Part shown: positions 11,402 through 34,374 of the stretch, piece by piece
Layout: each line of letters begins with the position of its first letter
Numbering within the stretch: the stretch's first letter is position 1
Assembly (NCBI GenBank): GCA_964017065.1
Contig: OZ024784.1
Span: forward strand, 17,837,152-17,901,151
Direction of reading: 5' to 3'
DNA length: 64,000 nucleotides
From: Haliclona indistincta
Taxonomy: Eukaryota > Porifera > Demospongiae > Haplosclerida > Chalinidae
The notes under the pieces: generated by a model
The model's database searches: none
Told to the model about the DNA's origin: nothing
Seen by the model: only the letters and a program-made list of their open reading frames with translations
Position numbers and translations under genes: made by a program

Positions 11402-13448
11402 TTACTTGACTTCCAACACTAAAAATTGACTATAAAAGGAAGCTCTGTCTTCTTCCATGAGAGTCTTTGACAGGTCACTCAAGGCCACTAGACCATTGTC
11501 TTGAGAGGGAAACCGATCAGTCAAAACCATCATCCAATAAGCTATCCTACTACCAGACGACATTGAACGAGCTAGCATACTGAACAATTTCTCAGCTGCA
11601 TCAGCACTCATGTACTCAAAAATATCAGACAGTGCCGCCTGTGTAAGGATTGATAATGAACCTCTCTTTAGACAATAAATTATTCATAACCTTGTTAGGC
11701 TTTGAAGAGCACTTCAACAAATATCCTTCAACAGTGTCAGTGACAACTGATACTCTATTGACCAGTCCCTAAAATGAAATTGAAGACATGATTACACAAC
11801 TCTTCAACTACAGTAGAGATTATAATAGGTGCTTTGTTCTTATTAGGAGCTCTTCAAGACGTACCCATCGAAGAAGCATAAAATGGTGAAGATGATAAAC
11901 ATACTATCATAGGTCTTGACAGTCCTAATAAGTATTGACCACGTCCAGCATTATTTTAGTCTCGCAACTCTCGCCATGTTTGGATTTCGCCGTTGTTGGT
12001 ATTTTGAGAATAAGGAGCTCGATAAGCTGTATACTCTACTCGGATCCTTGTTGATGTATTTAACGTCATCAGTCAGAGCTCAGGAATGATGATAACAGGA
12101 CATTGTTGTGTACCTTCAACTTGTCAAATCCATTCCTAGTGAGATAAGGTGGGGCTAGCTGTGGATTATTAGCAGGGTCAAACCCTCTGCTCCCTCTCAG
12201 AAACAGCGACAAGTAGTAGTTTTCTGATGCTGGTAGCGAAGTCAATGCTCTGCGTAAAAGCTGCCACTTTTCACTGGCGACCTCGTCATCTGATTTTTGA
12301 ACATACTTGAATTGTTTCGATGATCTTCCTTTACTCAGATTCCTAGTATACCAAAAGTCCCTGCAGTTATATTGCACTAGAATAAAACACTTTTCTGTAT
12401 TTTACTCTCTCACCAATACATTCTCTCCAGCCCTTCCAATGAGTCAAATACTTGCTTCTGTTTCTCTAAGTTAGGAGCATTGAATAAAGCATCCAACTGT
12501 TCAGAAGTGACCACACTTGGTAAACGGTTGGGGTTACTGCTAAAATCAGCTATGTACTGGTCCAATTTCCCAGAATCAACTATACCAGATTCGATGACTG
12601 AAGTATTTGCTAGCCAGAACTCCTGCAATCACATGATAGCATGCATTAACACAGCACTTATTCATGTGTATACTCTACATGTAATAGTACCACAACAAAA
12701 TTTTAGCTTCATATTGTCTCCTCCAAGTTAACTACAAGTACAAGTCTGATTTTGTCACATTGCTGAATGTATCTTCGAAAACAGAATTAACAGCAGTTGC
12801 AGTGTGAAAATGCATTAGCAATTAACTATTGTAGACAATACTAATCAGATTTAATTACCACGTCATGTCTGGCTGAAGTTATACCTGTGCATACTGAGGG
12901 AGGTGTGATTGGACTCTTTGAAATAACTGTAATCTAAAGAGAGGATAAAATCAGCCAGTGAGTGGTGCACTAGATGGTTATACCTTTTAGTTGATGGAGC
13001 AACTCCTAAGAGCTGCAGGAACTCCTCATACGACAAATGCTGGATTGCTGCTAGCTTGAGCTCTAAAATTGAATTCTGTGCTGGACTCATGTCTACAGCA
13101 ACTACAAAACACAGATTTAATGTTACATGCAACACTATAGGTAGCTAGCTATAAATAGCACAGTAAGCAATGAATCACTATGTAGTGAATAAATCTAACT
13201 CATTTCTCTTGGTTCTTCTAATAGCAAGTTGAGGACATTGTCTCCTGCACTTTAGTGAGGTTTGAAGATCAAGTATTCGAAGCTATATCACTCGCTACTA
13301 ACCTGGTGATCATCAGCACCGAGTCCTGGCTGGATATTTCTAGACCCTTCACGAGTAACCGGTAGTCCTCCCAAACGCGGCTGTACCTGATCACAGACAG
13401 GTCTAACTGCTCAGCGATCTCGCTCTTCACACCACTGGCACTCGACAT
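11402..13448 (-). CDS. BtaA-like (DUF3419) betaine-lipid enzyme, copy B
   Basis: Eight exons give about 377 residues: 13448-13303, 13249-13200, 13101-12984, 12933-12885, 12622-12414, 12360-12114, 11768-11691 and 11638-11402. Lengths and phases match copy A almost exactly, so this is a tandem duplicate. It keeps YSRVWED, the ITSAGDN loop, AVDMSPAQN and ELKLAAI. The start of exon 6 is ambiguous: a second in-phase AG follows shortly after the one used. The intron before exon 7 (11769-12113) is unusually long for this window and I see no coding sequence in it. Start MSSASGVKSEIAEQ differs from MGTNSAKSEIAEQ in copy A. It shares a 112-bp divergent promoter region with glyoxalase I. Confidence 0.84.
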
Positions 13449-13560
13449 CTTTACAATCTGGTGAGGCCGGATACTCGTGAAGCGTGAAGGGTCTCATTAA
13501 TCTACATTGTGATCGCTCGGGTAATCAGCTGATTCTAGTCACACCTTCTCATCAAGAACA
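13449..13560. promoter_or_regulatory. Divergent promoter region, BtaA-like copy B / glyoxalase I
   Basis: Only 112 bp separate the two divergent start codons, so the promoters of both genes must overlap here or use sequence inside the genes. I see no clear TATA box. The assignment rests on geometry alone. Confidence 0.45.
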
Positions 13561-14487
13561 ATGGCAGCTGAGCAAGTCCCACCGTGTCCTGATTACCTGT
13601 CCTACTGTACCGAGCCTGATGATTCTTGCAAAGACTTCATCATGCAACAAACTATGATGCGTATCAAGGAGCCAAAGAGATCTCTTGAATTCTACACTAA
13701 AGTACTGGGAATGAGGTAAGTCTTGTCTGCCCCGCCCCTTATTATTTTTAACTGCTGAAGAAAAATCTTTCCAGGTTGCTAAAGCGGCTAGATTTTCCTT
13801 CCATGAAGTTTTCTCTGTACTTTTTGGGTTATGAGAATGCTGAAGATATCCCTAAAGATGAGGGCGAGTGTACACGTTGGATGTTTAGTCGCAAGGCTAC
13901 CATTGAGCTGACACAGTTAGTAAAGACATGCACAATTATACATTATACGAATAGAGTCATTCAAGCTGTCACTGGTTTGCTCTATATACAACTGTGACAT
14001 ACGTAATGCAGTGACTTGCTTACTGCTGGATCAGTGAGCTAGAATAATCAGTCATGCTAGCTGTCCGTCTCCATTCGCAGTTATCATAACATTACTATGA
14101 ATATCATTGTATTCTGTAATTTTCTCATCTCTTCAGTAACTGGGGTACAGAAAATGATCCTAACTGTCAGTACCATAATGGTAATTCTGACCCAAGAGGC
14201 TTTGGTATGCTACACTTGAGTCTTCACTTTTAAAGTAAATTATGGTTACATACTCCAGGACACATTGGTATTGCTGTGCCTGATGTATATGCCGCTTGTG
14301 ATCGGTTTGAGAAGCTTGGTGTGGAATTTGTGAAAAAGCCAGATGGAGGTCAGTTAGTTGTAGTTGTCATCTTGCTAGTTGTATCCATTATAACACAGGA
14401 TCAATGAAAGGTCTGGCATTCATTAAAGACCCTGATGGCTACTGGATTGAGATCCTCAACCCATCCAGAATGGCTAGAGTAGACTGA
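13561..14487 (+). CDS. GLO1: Glyoxalase I (lactoylglutathione lyase)
   Basis: Five exons (13561-13715, 13775-13915, 14137-14204, 14259-14348, 14399-14487) encode 180 residues, close to the usual 180-185 for animal GLO1. The enzyme isomerises the methylglyoxal-glutathione hemithioacetal to S-lactoylglutathione in the cytosol. The typical metal-ligand positions can be seen: Gln in [13 protein letters not shown], Glu in ATIELTHNWG, His in [10 protein letters not shown] and Glu in GYWIEILNP. The glutathione-site segments [11 protein letters not shown] and GFGHIG are also present. All junctions are in phase. It ends before a 410-bp spacer. Confidence 0.95.
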
Positions 14488-14898
14488 TAGTACTTAGTTT
14501 GATTCTGTGGTTTCCTAAGCTTTCAGTTACAAACATTTAATTTCTTCAGTGAAACTTTGTTTGATGCATTTTATGAAATCATTATTGGAGTTCAATTCCG
14601 TGGTTTCCTCCTAACCTTTGACTAGCTTTCAAAACAATTGGGTACAAACATTTAATTTTGTACACAGTGAGGCTTGCAGGTGTGGCTGTAATTGATCTGC
14701 AAGAATTGTATTACCATAGAGGAGGGCTGTCCTAAACTAACTAAGTAGTAAGACTAGTCCGTGGGGTAATGATTCACAGTACCACACTATGAGCTGATTA
14801 TATTCATAGTTTTTTTACTCGGAAAGCCGAGGTATATACAGTAGTGGCTCTTACTGCACAGCTTAGTAGTATCACCAGATTCTAGTGTAGCTAGGTCA
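14488..14898 (+). other. Spacer: GLO1 3' flank and receptor 1 promoter
   Basis: No exon is visible. An imperfect direct duplication of roughly 100 bp occurs here: GTGGTTTCCT followed by ACAAACATTTAATTT appears around 14505-14545 and again around 14600-14660. A TATA-like GTATATACAG at about 14832 lies some 65 bp upstream of the receptor 1 start codon and could be its core promoter. Confidence 0.45.
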
Positions 14899-17800
14899 AT
14901 GAATCCATGGCTGGTTTGTCTCTTAGCATTACTGCTGAGTGTGGTCCACTCTAACACTGCTGCAGTGGTTCCAGAGACACCTCAAACAGGTAACATAGCT
15001 AGCTACAGACTGTATTTACTGCTGTGGACTTGATATATCTGCAGGTGTGAGAGTCTTCCTACCTTATGAGAATGTTACACTGCCTAACTATGCTGTTATT
15101 CATGCTGGTCAGTTTGATGATGAGGACAGGAATCCACCTGATGGTATTCTTGATCCACTCTGGTGCCAGTCTGCTAACACAGCTGATGATATTGGAGTCT
15201 GGTACAGAGCTGGTGACAATAGAACACTTCCCACAATGCCAGTCGATCCATTGTATGTACAATACTTTCCAGGACAAGTAGGCATCTATAGAACTACTGG
15301 AATTGGTAGCTTTGAAGGAATATATCAGTGTGATATGCCAGATGAGAACTGGATCAATCACACATTGTTTGTGGGTGTGTACAGAACTGGAACATACAAT
15401 GAACTTAGTAAGTGATTCGTGGCCAATACATAGTGTGTTATTAGTGTCTGCTGCTCTTGTACAGCTGGTCCAATGCTGGATCCCAGCATGCAGTTCTCCC
15501 TGGTCTCATCAAGAGAAGCTGACCCTCCTGTGTTCATACTATCATTCAACTCCACCCAGGGACCACCCACTGAAGTGAACTGCACTGTGGACGGAGACCC
15601 AGTGACTGTTCCAGAACAGGACTTGTCTCGGCTGGTGAGACAATTCACCATTCCATCAGTGGTAGAGATCGGAGTGACAGTGAGACAGAGAAGAGGAGGG
15701 ACATACAACTGTACAGTGATCATGAAGGGAGTCAATGAGAACAGTACATTCTTCACCATTGGTAGCAACTCAACTACTACCAGTGTTGCAGGTAAACCAG
15801 TTTTCACACTAGCATTATTCATAATATCATTTCTATCAAAATTGTGTAGTTTCGGCTGTTCCAGTTGACATTACAGCTCAAAGAACCGGCATCTCTACTA
15901 TTCTTCTCTCTTGGTCTAATTCTGGTGCACCAGTAGTTGGATATGAAGTGTTCACAACAGCAAGCAATGGACAGACACTAAGCAACATTACCACACAAGC
16001 ATCACTCACCTTCACTGACATCTCTTCAACGCTAAATTACTCTTTCTTCGTTGTTGCTTTCGGAGAAGGCAATACACTACCTAGTGCACACAGTACTGTA
16101 GTCGAAATCGACTATCCAGGTTAGCTCACAATATGATAAAGAGTGCCTTTCACGTTCACAATATTCTTTTGCAGTCACCATGATGGTAACACTCTCTAAC
16201 GATGTACAGTCTCTGGTTGTTGCTGGCAGCTCATACAATGCTAGCTGCAGTGTAGTTCTCAATGTACCTGTCACTCAGCTCAGATTGGTTTGGACTCATG
16301 TTACTAGTGGAGCCGAAGTAGCCAGCACAATGATCTTCAATGGGACAGAAAATCAGACAAGCTCTGAGTTGGTATTGGATTTCGCAGCAATATCTATATC
16401 AAACACTGGACAGTACACCTGCACTGCTGTAGCTGAAGACAATGCTGGAGTGTCTATTAGTAGAAATGAATCATTGACAATAGATGTGCAGCGTAAGTTT
16501 TATTGCTCCTTTACCAACTGTGTAATAATTTCTTTGGTAATCTGCAGTACCAGAGCCAGTAGTTGTATTGACCGACAGCCCAACTGGTAGACATATCGAG
16601 GGAACTAACCTGACTCTAACTTGCTCCATTAATATCAGTGAACCAGATATTCACTCTCTAACAGTTAACTGGTATTCATCAACATCTGGTCCCATTACAC
16701 AGAACACCAGTCGAGTCACACTCACTCCACCAACTGAGCAGACAGCTGGCGTCTTCATAAGCGCTTTATCAATCGTTCCTCTCACATCAGTCGAAGACAA
16801 TCAAACTGAGTTCACATGTAGCTTCATAATGCTGACAACCTCTAACACTGCTCTGAATTTCTCAGTCAATGACAGCCTCACATTAACAGTGGAAGGTATT
16901 AGACTAGACAATTAGACTTACAAATGTTATGACAACCTATTATTTTATTTTTACAGCTCTACCCACTCCAGATACAATTATTTCAGCAGGCGCTCTGCCC
17001 GTGCTGGGGCAACCATACATTATAACTTGCTTAGCTGTCATTGATCAGGAGGTGTCTGCTGGACTGAGCTTAGCACTCATAGACCAAAGAAATGGTTTGA
17101 TAATTGCTTCAACCATTCAGACTGAAACAACACCCATGTCTGGTAGTTCTCAAACGACATCAGGCACAGCATTTTTCTTTCAGTCACTTGACGAGTCTTT
17201 TCAAGGCAACTACACGTGTGTGTCCAGTGTCAGCTTACCAGGGTTGCCCACTACTACAGAGAGCAATGCGACACACTCGCTCACTCCTGTTACACTAAGT
17301 AAGTACAGTATCTATAGTCACAGTTATTACAATGACATCTCTGATTTTCACTAGACAATCCGATAATTGACATTGGAACAACAGGACTTCCAATAGTGGG
17401 GCAGAACTATTCCTTTGTTTGCAGAGCAACTGCTGATGTGATTTTAAACACTCCACCAGCTGCAACATGGTTGTCACCTGATGGCAGTGACTTGCAGGCT
17501 ACATTTACACAAGGGATCACAGTGTCTTATGTACAGCAAGGCTATACAACCATTGTCTCTTTGAACTTTCATCCACTGGGCCTGCGCAATGCAGGAGACT
17601 ATGAGTGTGTGTCTAGCTTGCAAGAAACTGGTTTTCTAGGTACTAACAGACAATCAACACTTCTCACAGTGCAAGGTATGACGACTCGGTAATTTCCAAT
17701 GAATAAATTATGCTTCTCGTACAGTGCCATCTCCTTCAGTTAGCATATTTCATGATGGTGGTGACTCGCTCTATTCAGGCACCTCTCTTACTCTGACTTG

Positions 17801-20383
17801 TGTAGTCACTGTCAGCAGTGCTATAGACATCTCTCGAGTTGTCATCAACTCAACCTGGAGCAAGGACGGCTATCCTCTACCAGTTCAAACCAGGACAGTT
17901 GTGACACCATTTCTGGAGTTTTCCAACAGCAATAACTCCTTTATGTCTACAATCAACTTCAGTCCGCTTGACGAAGCAGCTGACAGTGGAATATACAGCT
18001 GCTCAGTAACACTGTCTCCGCTTGGTAACTATACTGAAGGAGCATTGACCAACCAGTCTGTTAACATCACAGTGCAGAGTGAGTTGCTACTGTGAACTCT
18101 CATCTGATTGTACATTAATTTTTTTCTCTTCATAGAGCTACCTGATCCGGTCATCAACGTAGTACAAAACGGAAGTACCATCATTGGTACAGTGTCAAGC
18201 CTATACTGTTCTGTGAATCACGTGGAGGGTCTCATCAATCCCCCGATTGTCGCTTGGAGTTGGTTGCTGGACAGTGCTGGGAGTGGAGATAGTGCTGTGG
18301 ACTCTTCAGTGGGCCCTCAACTCAATTTTAACCCTCTCACAGCTGCTGATAGAGGGACGTACTGGTGTAATGTTAGCATTCAAGTGACTGAAATCAACTT
18401 GTCCTTGAGTGCATCTTCATCAGAGATTTTTATAGGTATGTTATAGTCACAATGCTTGTAGTGATGTCACTCATTTCAACAGACCCACTGGAGTGCCTAA
18501 ACACAACCTTCTTTCCCACAAATGCAACGTTACTCTGGAACTTCAACCAGACAAACGGCTACAACCTAACCTGTGATAGAAGCATGCCTAATGGCAATAC
18601 AGATAACGACTCGCTTGAATATTTACAAAATGACGACAGCTGCACAATCATAGGATTGAGCCCATTCACATCTTATACGTGTAATGTAACCGAGATTGTT
18701 AATAGTGTGGAGCGGCCATTGACCCGATGTCTCTTCACAACTGCTCAAGCTTGTGAGCCTTTTAAAATATGTCAAATTCAATGGTATTATAATTTTTTAG
18801 CTCCAGGACCTGTCACTAATTTGAGCATTGGTGTGGTTAGTTCAACGAGCGTAGTTGTCAGATGGTCACCAGTTGCTGAAGAGGAAACTAATGGAGTGAT
18901 TCAATTCTATCAGGTTGTCCTCAGAGAATATGGAGGATTGGAGCTAAACAGAAGTGTTGTTAGCTCTACCGTTCTTGAAACACGATTTTCTGATCTTGGT
19001 AGGAAAAACATCGTTTCATGTTATCAAATTGTTGGTTTTATATTCAGAGGGTCTGATACCATATACGATAACTGTGGCAGCATTAAATGAAGATCCGCAA
19101 CCGGGAGAGCCCACGACTGAAACTTTCTTTACTGAAGAAGGAGGTTTGTGGTATTTTTGCTACACTAGACTATGTTTCTTCTTCCTCCAGCTCCTCCCTC
19201 TCCAATGAATGTATCAACACAAAGACTCAATGGTACTCACATGAGCATCAGTTGGAGTCCAATACCACTGACCCAGAGCAGAGGATTCATCACTAACTAC
19301 ACATGTACATACCAGAGAGTCAGTCGGGTATCCAAGAGACAGACACTGTCAGTGAGTGTGCCGAGCAGTGCCAGCAGTATAGTGATAGGAGGACTGGACC
19401 CAGCATCAGCCTATACTGTCAGTGTGGGCGCTACTACTGCAGCTGGTCCTGGACAAGTTCAGACTGGAGTCAGTAATCCACCAAGTGAGTGTTTAAATAT
19501 TTCACAAATTTAAAAATGTGACATCTTTTCTCAAAGGTCCCTCAACAGCTGTATTTCAGTTGAGAGGGGTATTGACTCCATCATTAAATACTGTAAATGT
19601 GAGCCTCTGCCCTCCTCACTAAATATTTCTTTTTTACATTTTAATCTTCTCTACAGAGTGGTCGTTATTTTCAGTACGTTCACTCTGCTGTAGTATCAGT
19701 TATTAACAGCAGCTGTGGTTGTGCATTCCCGCCAGAATTCATCAGTCAAGAACAGCTCTTCTGTGGGCAGTCATTGTGTGCTACAGAATTCATCTATCGT
19801 GCTACAATCTCAAGCTATGGAACTTATACAACTGACAACCTCCTCAGCTATATACAGCAATGGATATCATCTGGAGCAGTTTTGACCTTTGATAATACAG
19901 ACGTCACACTTGATTTGAACTGTATTCTTCGCATTTCATCTTATGATGAAGAGCTTTGCACCATAGCAGTAGCAACAAGTACTACTATCATCCAGCCAAC
20001 CACTTCTTCATCTCCTTCTCCTTCTCTCTCGAGTAACTATCCTGCTATCTTCATCGCTATTGCTGTGGGATGCATCTTGCTAAGCATCGTCATAGCAATA
20101 ATAATTTTACTAGTGTGCCTCCTTGTACAGAGAAAGACAAGAAAAAATAGGTACATGCAATGCTTGAAAAGTGTATTGACCGAGTTATATTTTCAATCAC
20201 AGAGTGATACCTATAAACAAACAAGAACACATACTTTTAAAGTAAGTAACTTTCACTGCTGTTGTGTTTTTATGTGTTTTTTAAATCCCTTTCAGCAGTT
20301 TGTATGAATCCAGTGGTAGAACTCATTCACGCAAGAGATCAGAAGTTTTTATCAATCCTATGGTCAAAACAGCATTTATGTGA
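14899..20383 (+). CDS. Ig/FN3 single-pass receptor 1
   Basis: Eighteen in-phase exons give about 1524 residues: 14899-14989, 15045-15407, 15465-15791, 15850-16119, 16175-16492, 16548-16895, 16957-17298, 17355-17675, 17725-18078, 18136-18435, 18483-18752, 18801-18998, 19048-19143, 19191-19484, 19537-19598, 19657-20150, 20203-20241 and 20296-20383. Order: signal peptide (MNPWLVCLLALLLSVVHS), two Ig-like N-terminal modules, one FN3, six Ig-like domains (C...W...Y-C pattern), three FN3 domains, a conserved Cys-containing juxtamembrane domain, one transmembrane helix, and a short basic tail ending NPMVKTAFM with one SLYES tyrosine site. Exons 2-14 are all phase 1-1. Two blocks are almost identical to receptor 2. 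There is no kinase domain. A cell-surface recognition or adhesion role is inference. Confidence 0.88.
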
Positions 20384-20892
20384 CATCATTTTTGTGTCGT
20401 GTCTACTGACTTTTTTATCACATAATAATTTATTTGCATTGAAGTACGACATTCCTACACATAAAGGTCTTATTCTTTGAGTACTAGTTGCTTGCATTCA
20501 CTTTGTATAGCAATTATACCACAGTACTGTAGTCGCCATCTTGTTTTCAATGCATAATGATATTCATACCTTGTGAGCAGCCCTGATACCAAATATAGAC
20601 TGCACTATATACACTGCTAATACAACAGCTCCTCTTCAGCTCATCCTACACAAATCAGAATGCTTACTAACTAAAGTTGTCATTACATGCAATTAAGAAC
20701 CATGCTATCCAAACTAGCAAAGCTTTGTGTACATTTACATCAGGTGCAGGCAAATTTTTGAAGATGAATCTTGTTACGGTTGAGGTACTTGTGGGAGGTT
20801 ACAATTCCACTGCTGTTTGATGTGATTACTGAATGCTGCTGCTGGTATAGCATCTCGCTTATTGCTACTGCAAGAGACCTAGTTGGAACAGA
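20384..20892 (+). other. Spacer between the two receptor genes
   Basis: This holds the 3' flank of receptor 1 and the 5' flank of receptor 2. I see no coding exon. A GCCATCTTGTTTTC segment near 20535 recurs near 39192 in an unrelated repeat region, so part of the spacer may be repeat-derived. Confidence 0.45.
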
Positions 20893-32485
<11,593 letters not shown>

Positions 32486-32487
32486 TA

Positions 32488-32493
32488 ATAAAG
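32488..32493 (+). terminator. Poly(A) signal of receptor 2
   Basis: A canonical AATAAA begins three bases after the receptor 2 stop codon. The convergent SH2-adaptor stop is at 32618, so the 3' UTRs must be very short or overlap. Confidence 0.65.
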
Positions 32494-32617
32494 TAAAGAC
32501 CGATAATATGTTGTGCATGTACTTGCGCAATACAACTCATACGCATTGTTTATAGACAATATGAAATTATTATTATAATAATAATACAAGAATACAGTTG
32601 TTATTTCTAAGTTACAA

Positions 32618-33544
32618 TTACAATGATGCGAATCGGTATGTTCTTTTAATGGAATACTTTAATTGAAACTTTATTGAAATGTCTTCATTTACTAAAACCG
32701 ATCCATGGTTGCGAGTATAGTAGTCTATGCATTCTGGTACAGTTTGGAATGACTTTCCCACTCCACTTCTTCCTAAGCTAAATCCATGCTCTGTGAGGTA
32801 AATTTTGATGTGGGATAAGTGACTATTGAAAATTCTGCATCACAAACAGAACAGTAGTAAACAGTGTAGATAGTTAGTATTATGGAGTTTACCTCATTGA
32901 GATAATGTACGGAGTTGTGTCCAATGACAATTTTTCGCTGTTTCGAACAAGGAAACTGTACTTTTCTTGTTGCTGTAGTAAGCTCTCCGCTCTTCTTCTC
33001 TTTATCGATCCATGATACCACCTATAAAAAAAAACAAAGGAATTTTAGCCAATGTCACTCGCTAAAATTCTATAACTTTATCATGCAATCAAACACAAGC
33101 TAAGCTCTTTGCTTGATAAAATGTAGGTCCACCATAGTATAAACAATGCGCTTGCTAGGACAACTAGATCAACAATAACAAGTTTGCTAACTTTTGTTGC
33201 TGAAGGGGAATAGAGACATCGACACATTCACATTGTAGTGGAGATGAAGGTTTTCGAGTAGGTCGGGCTGCGTGAGGCAGTGGCTCTAGTTCAGATTCAG
33301 ACGCAGCATCAGTAGGTGGAGAATCATTGATCTGTGGTACTCTTGGTGACTCCGACTTGCTAAAATTCCAGGCAACTTCATAGATTCCATCAGTCGGATA
33401 ATTGGTCGGACTGCTAGCTGTTACCGGCGCCGAGGCTGGAAGTCGAACTAGCGGCTCCTCGCGCCTTCGCCTGTTCACTGCAGCTCTCGCCGCGGGTATT
33501 AATAGCGGCTCGCTGCGCATTCTGAACATAAAGCGATTCTCCAT
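32618..33544 (-). CDS. SHB/SHF-like SH2-domain adaptor
   Basis: Three exons (33544-33192, 33021-32893, 32834-32618) give 232 residues. The N-terminal about 118 residues are low-complexity, Pro/Ser/Arg-rich, with one GIYEVAWNF tyrosine site. The rest is a C-terminal SH2 domain: WYHGSIKRRRAESLL, the phosphotyrosine-binding Arg in FLVRNSE, then HIKIYLTEHGFSLG and SFQTVPECIDYYTRNHG. The WYHG start, LVRNSE and the VPE...YY segment resemble the SHB/SHD/SHE/SHF family of phosphotyrosine adaptors. The domain only becomes visible when exons 1 and 2 are joined in the phase set by the AA|G codon, because the longest open frame of exon 2 is a different one. It is convergent with receptor 2; a link to receptor signalling is only suggested. 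Confidence 0.85.
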
Positions 33545-33712
33545 GGTAGCTATCCTTTTTGCAATTCGTGGCTGGAATACAAATGATGCGCAAGCCTGCT
33601 ACTAGCCTCTTATAACTTAGCAGCGGCGTCTCAAATTTCCCTGTTTCCATAAATAAAACAAACACTCCGTACTGTAGTAGTTTTGATAATATAAGGAATT
33701 TCACACTAAACA
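33545..33712. promoter_or_regulatory. Upstream region of SH2 adaptor
   Basis: This short upstream stretch shows no coding exon and no obvious TATA box. It lies between the adaptor start and the 38-bp minisatellite. Confidence 0.35.
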
Positions 33713-34183
33713 GAGGTACACTACCCTAGCTTGTATCTGATCAGAGCTAAGAGGTACACTACCCTAGCTTGTATCTGATCAGAGCTAAGAGGTACACTAC
33801 CCTAGCTTGTATCTGATCAGAGCTAAGAGGTACACTACCCTAGCTTGTATCTGATCAGAGCTAAGAGGTACACTACCCTAGCTTGTATCTGATCAGTGCT
33901 AAGAGGTACACTACCCTAGCTTGTATCTGATCAGTGCTAAGAGGTACACTACCCTAGCTTGTATCTGATCAGAGCTAAGAGGTACACTACCCTAGCTTGT
34001 ATCTGATCAGAGCTAAGAGGTACACTACCCTAGCTTGTATCTGATCATGTGTCTGATCAGTGCTAAGAGGTACACTACCCTACCTTGTATCTGATCAGTG
34101 CTAAGAGGTACACTACCCTAGCTTGTATCTGATCAGAGCTAAGAGGTACACTACCCTAGCTTGTATCTGATCAGTGCTAAGAG
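33713..34183 (+). repeat. 38-bp minisatellite, about 12 copies
   Basis: The unit starts GAGGTACACTACCCTAGCTT and contains the palindrome CTGATCAG. Spacing is exactly 38 bp (33713, 33751 and so on). Copies differ mainly at one position (CAGAGC or CAGTGC), and one copy near 34047 carries a short insertion duplicating CTGATCA. It is a tandem repeat without spacers. Confidence 0.95.
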
Positions 34184-34374
34184 ATCATTTTATGAGATTC
34201 TACTAAGCTATCCATTATGCACTTGCACGAGAGTAGGCTAATCTGAGATGTGTGATAATTATTCAGAGAATTACAACACATGTATAATTATACTGAAGTT
34301 GCATGATCGAAAATAGGTGAGTTTTGAATTAAAATCCAGTACCGGCGACACGACTCTTCTTTCACTTTGACATA

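Noticed and set aside
32773..33021. Separate small gene starting VVSWIDKEKK
   Set aside because: That frame lacks family similarity; the other phase of the same exon gives a clear SH2 domain.
33713..34183. CRISPR-like array
   Set aside because: The 38-bp units are contiguous with no unique spacers, and the surrounding genes are eukaryotic.
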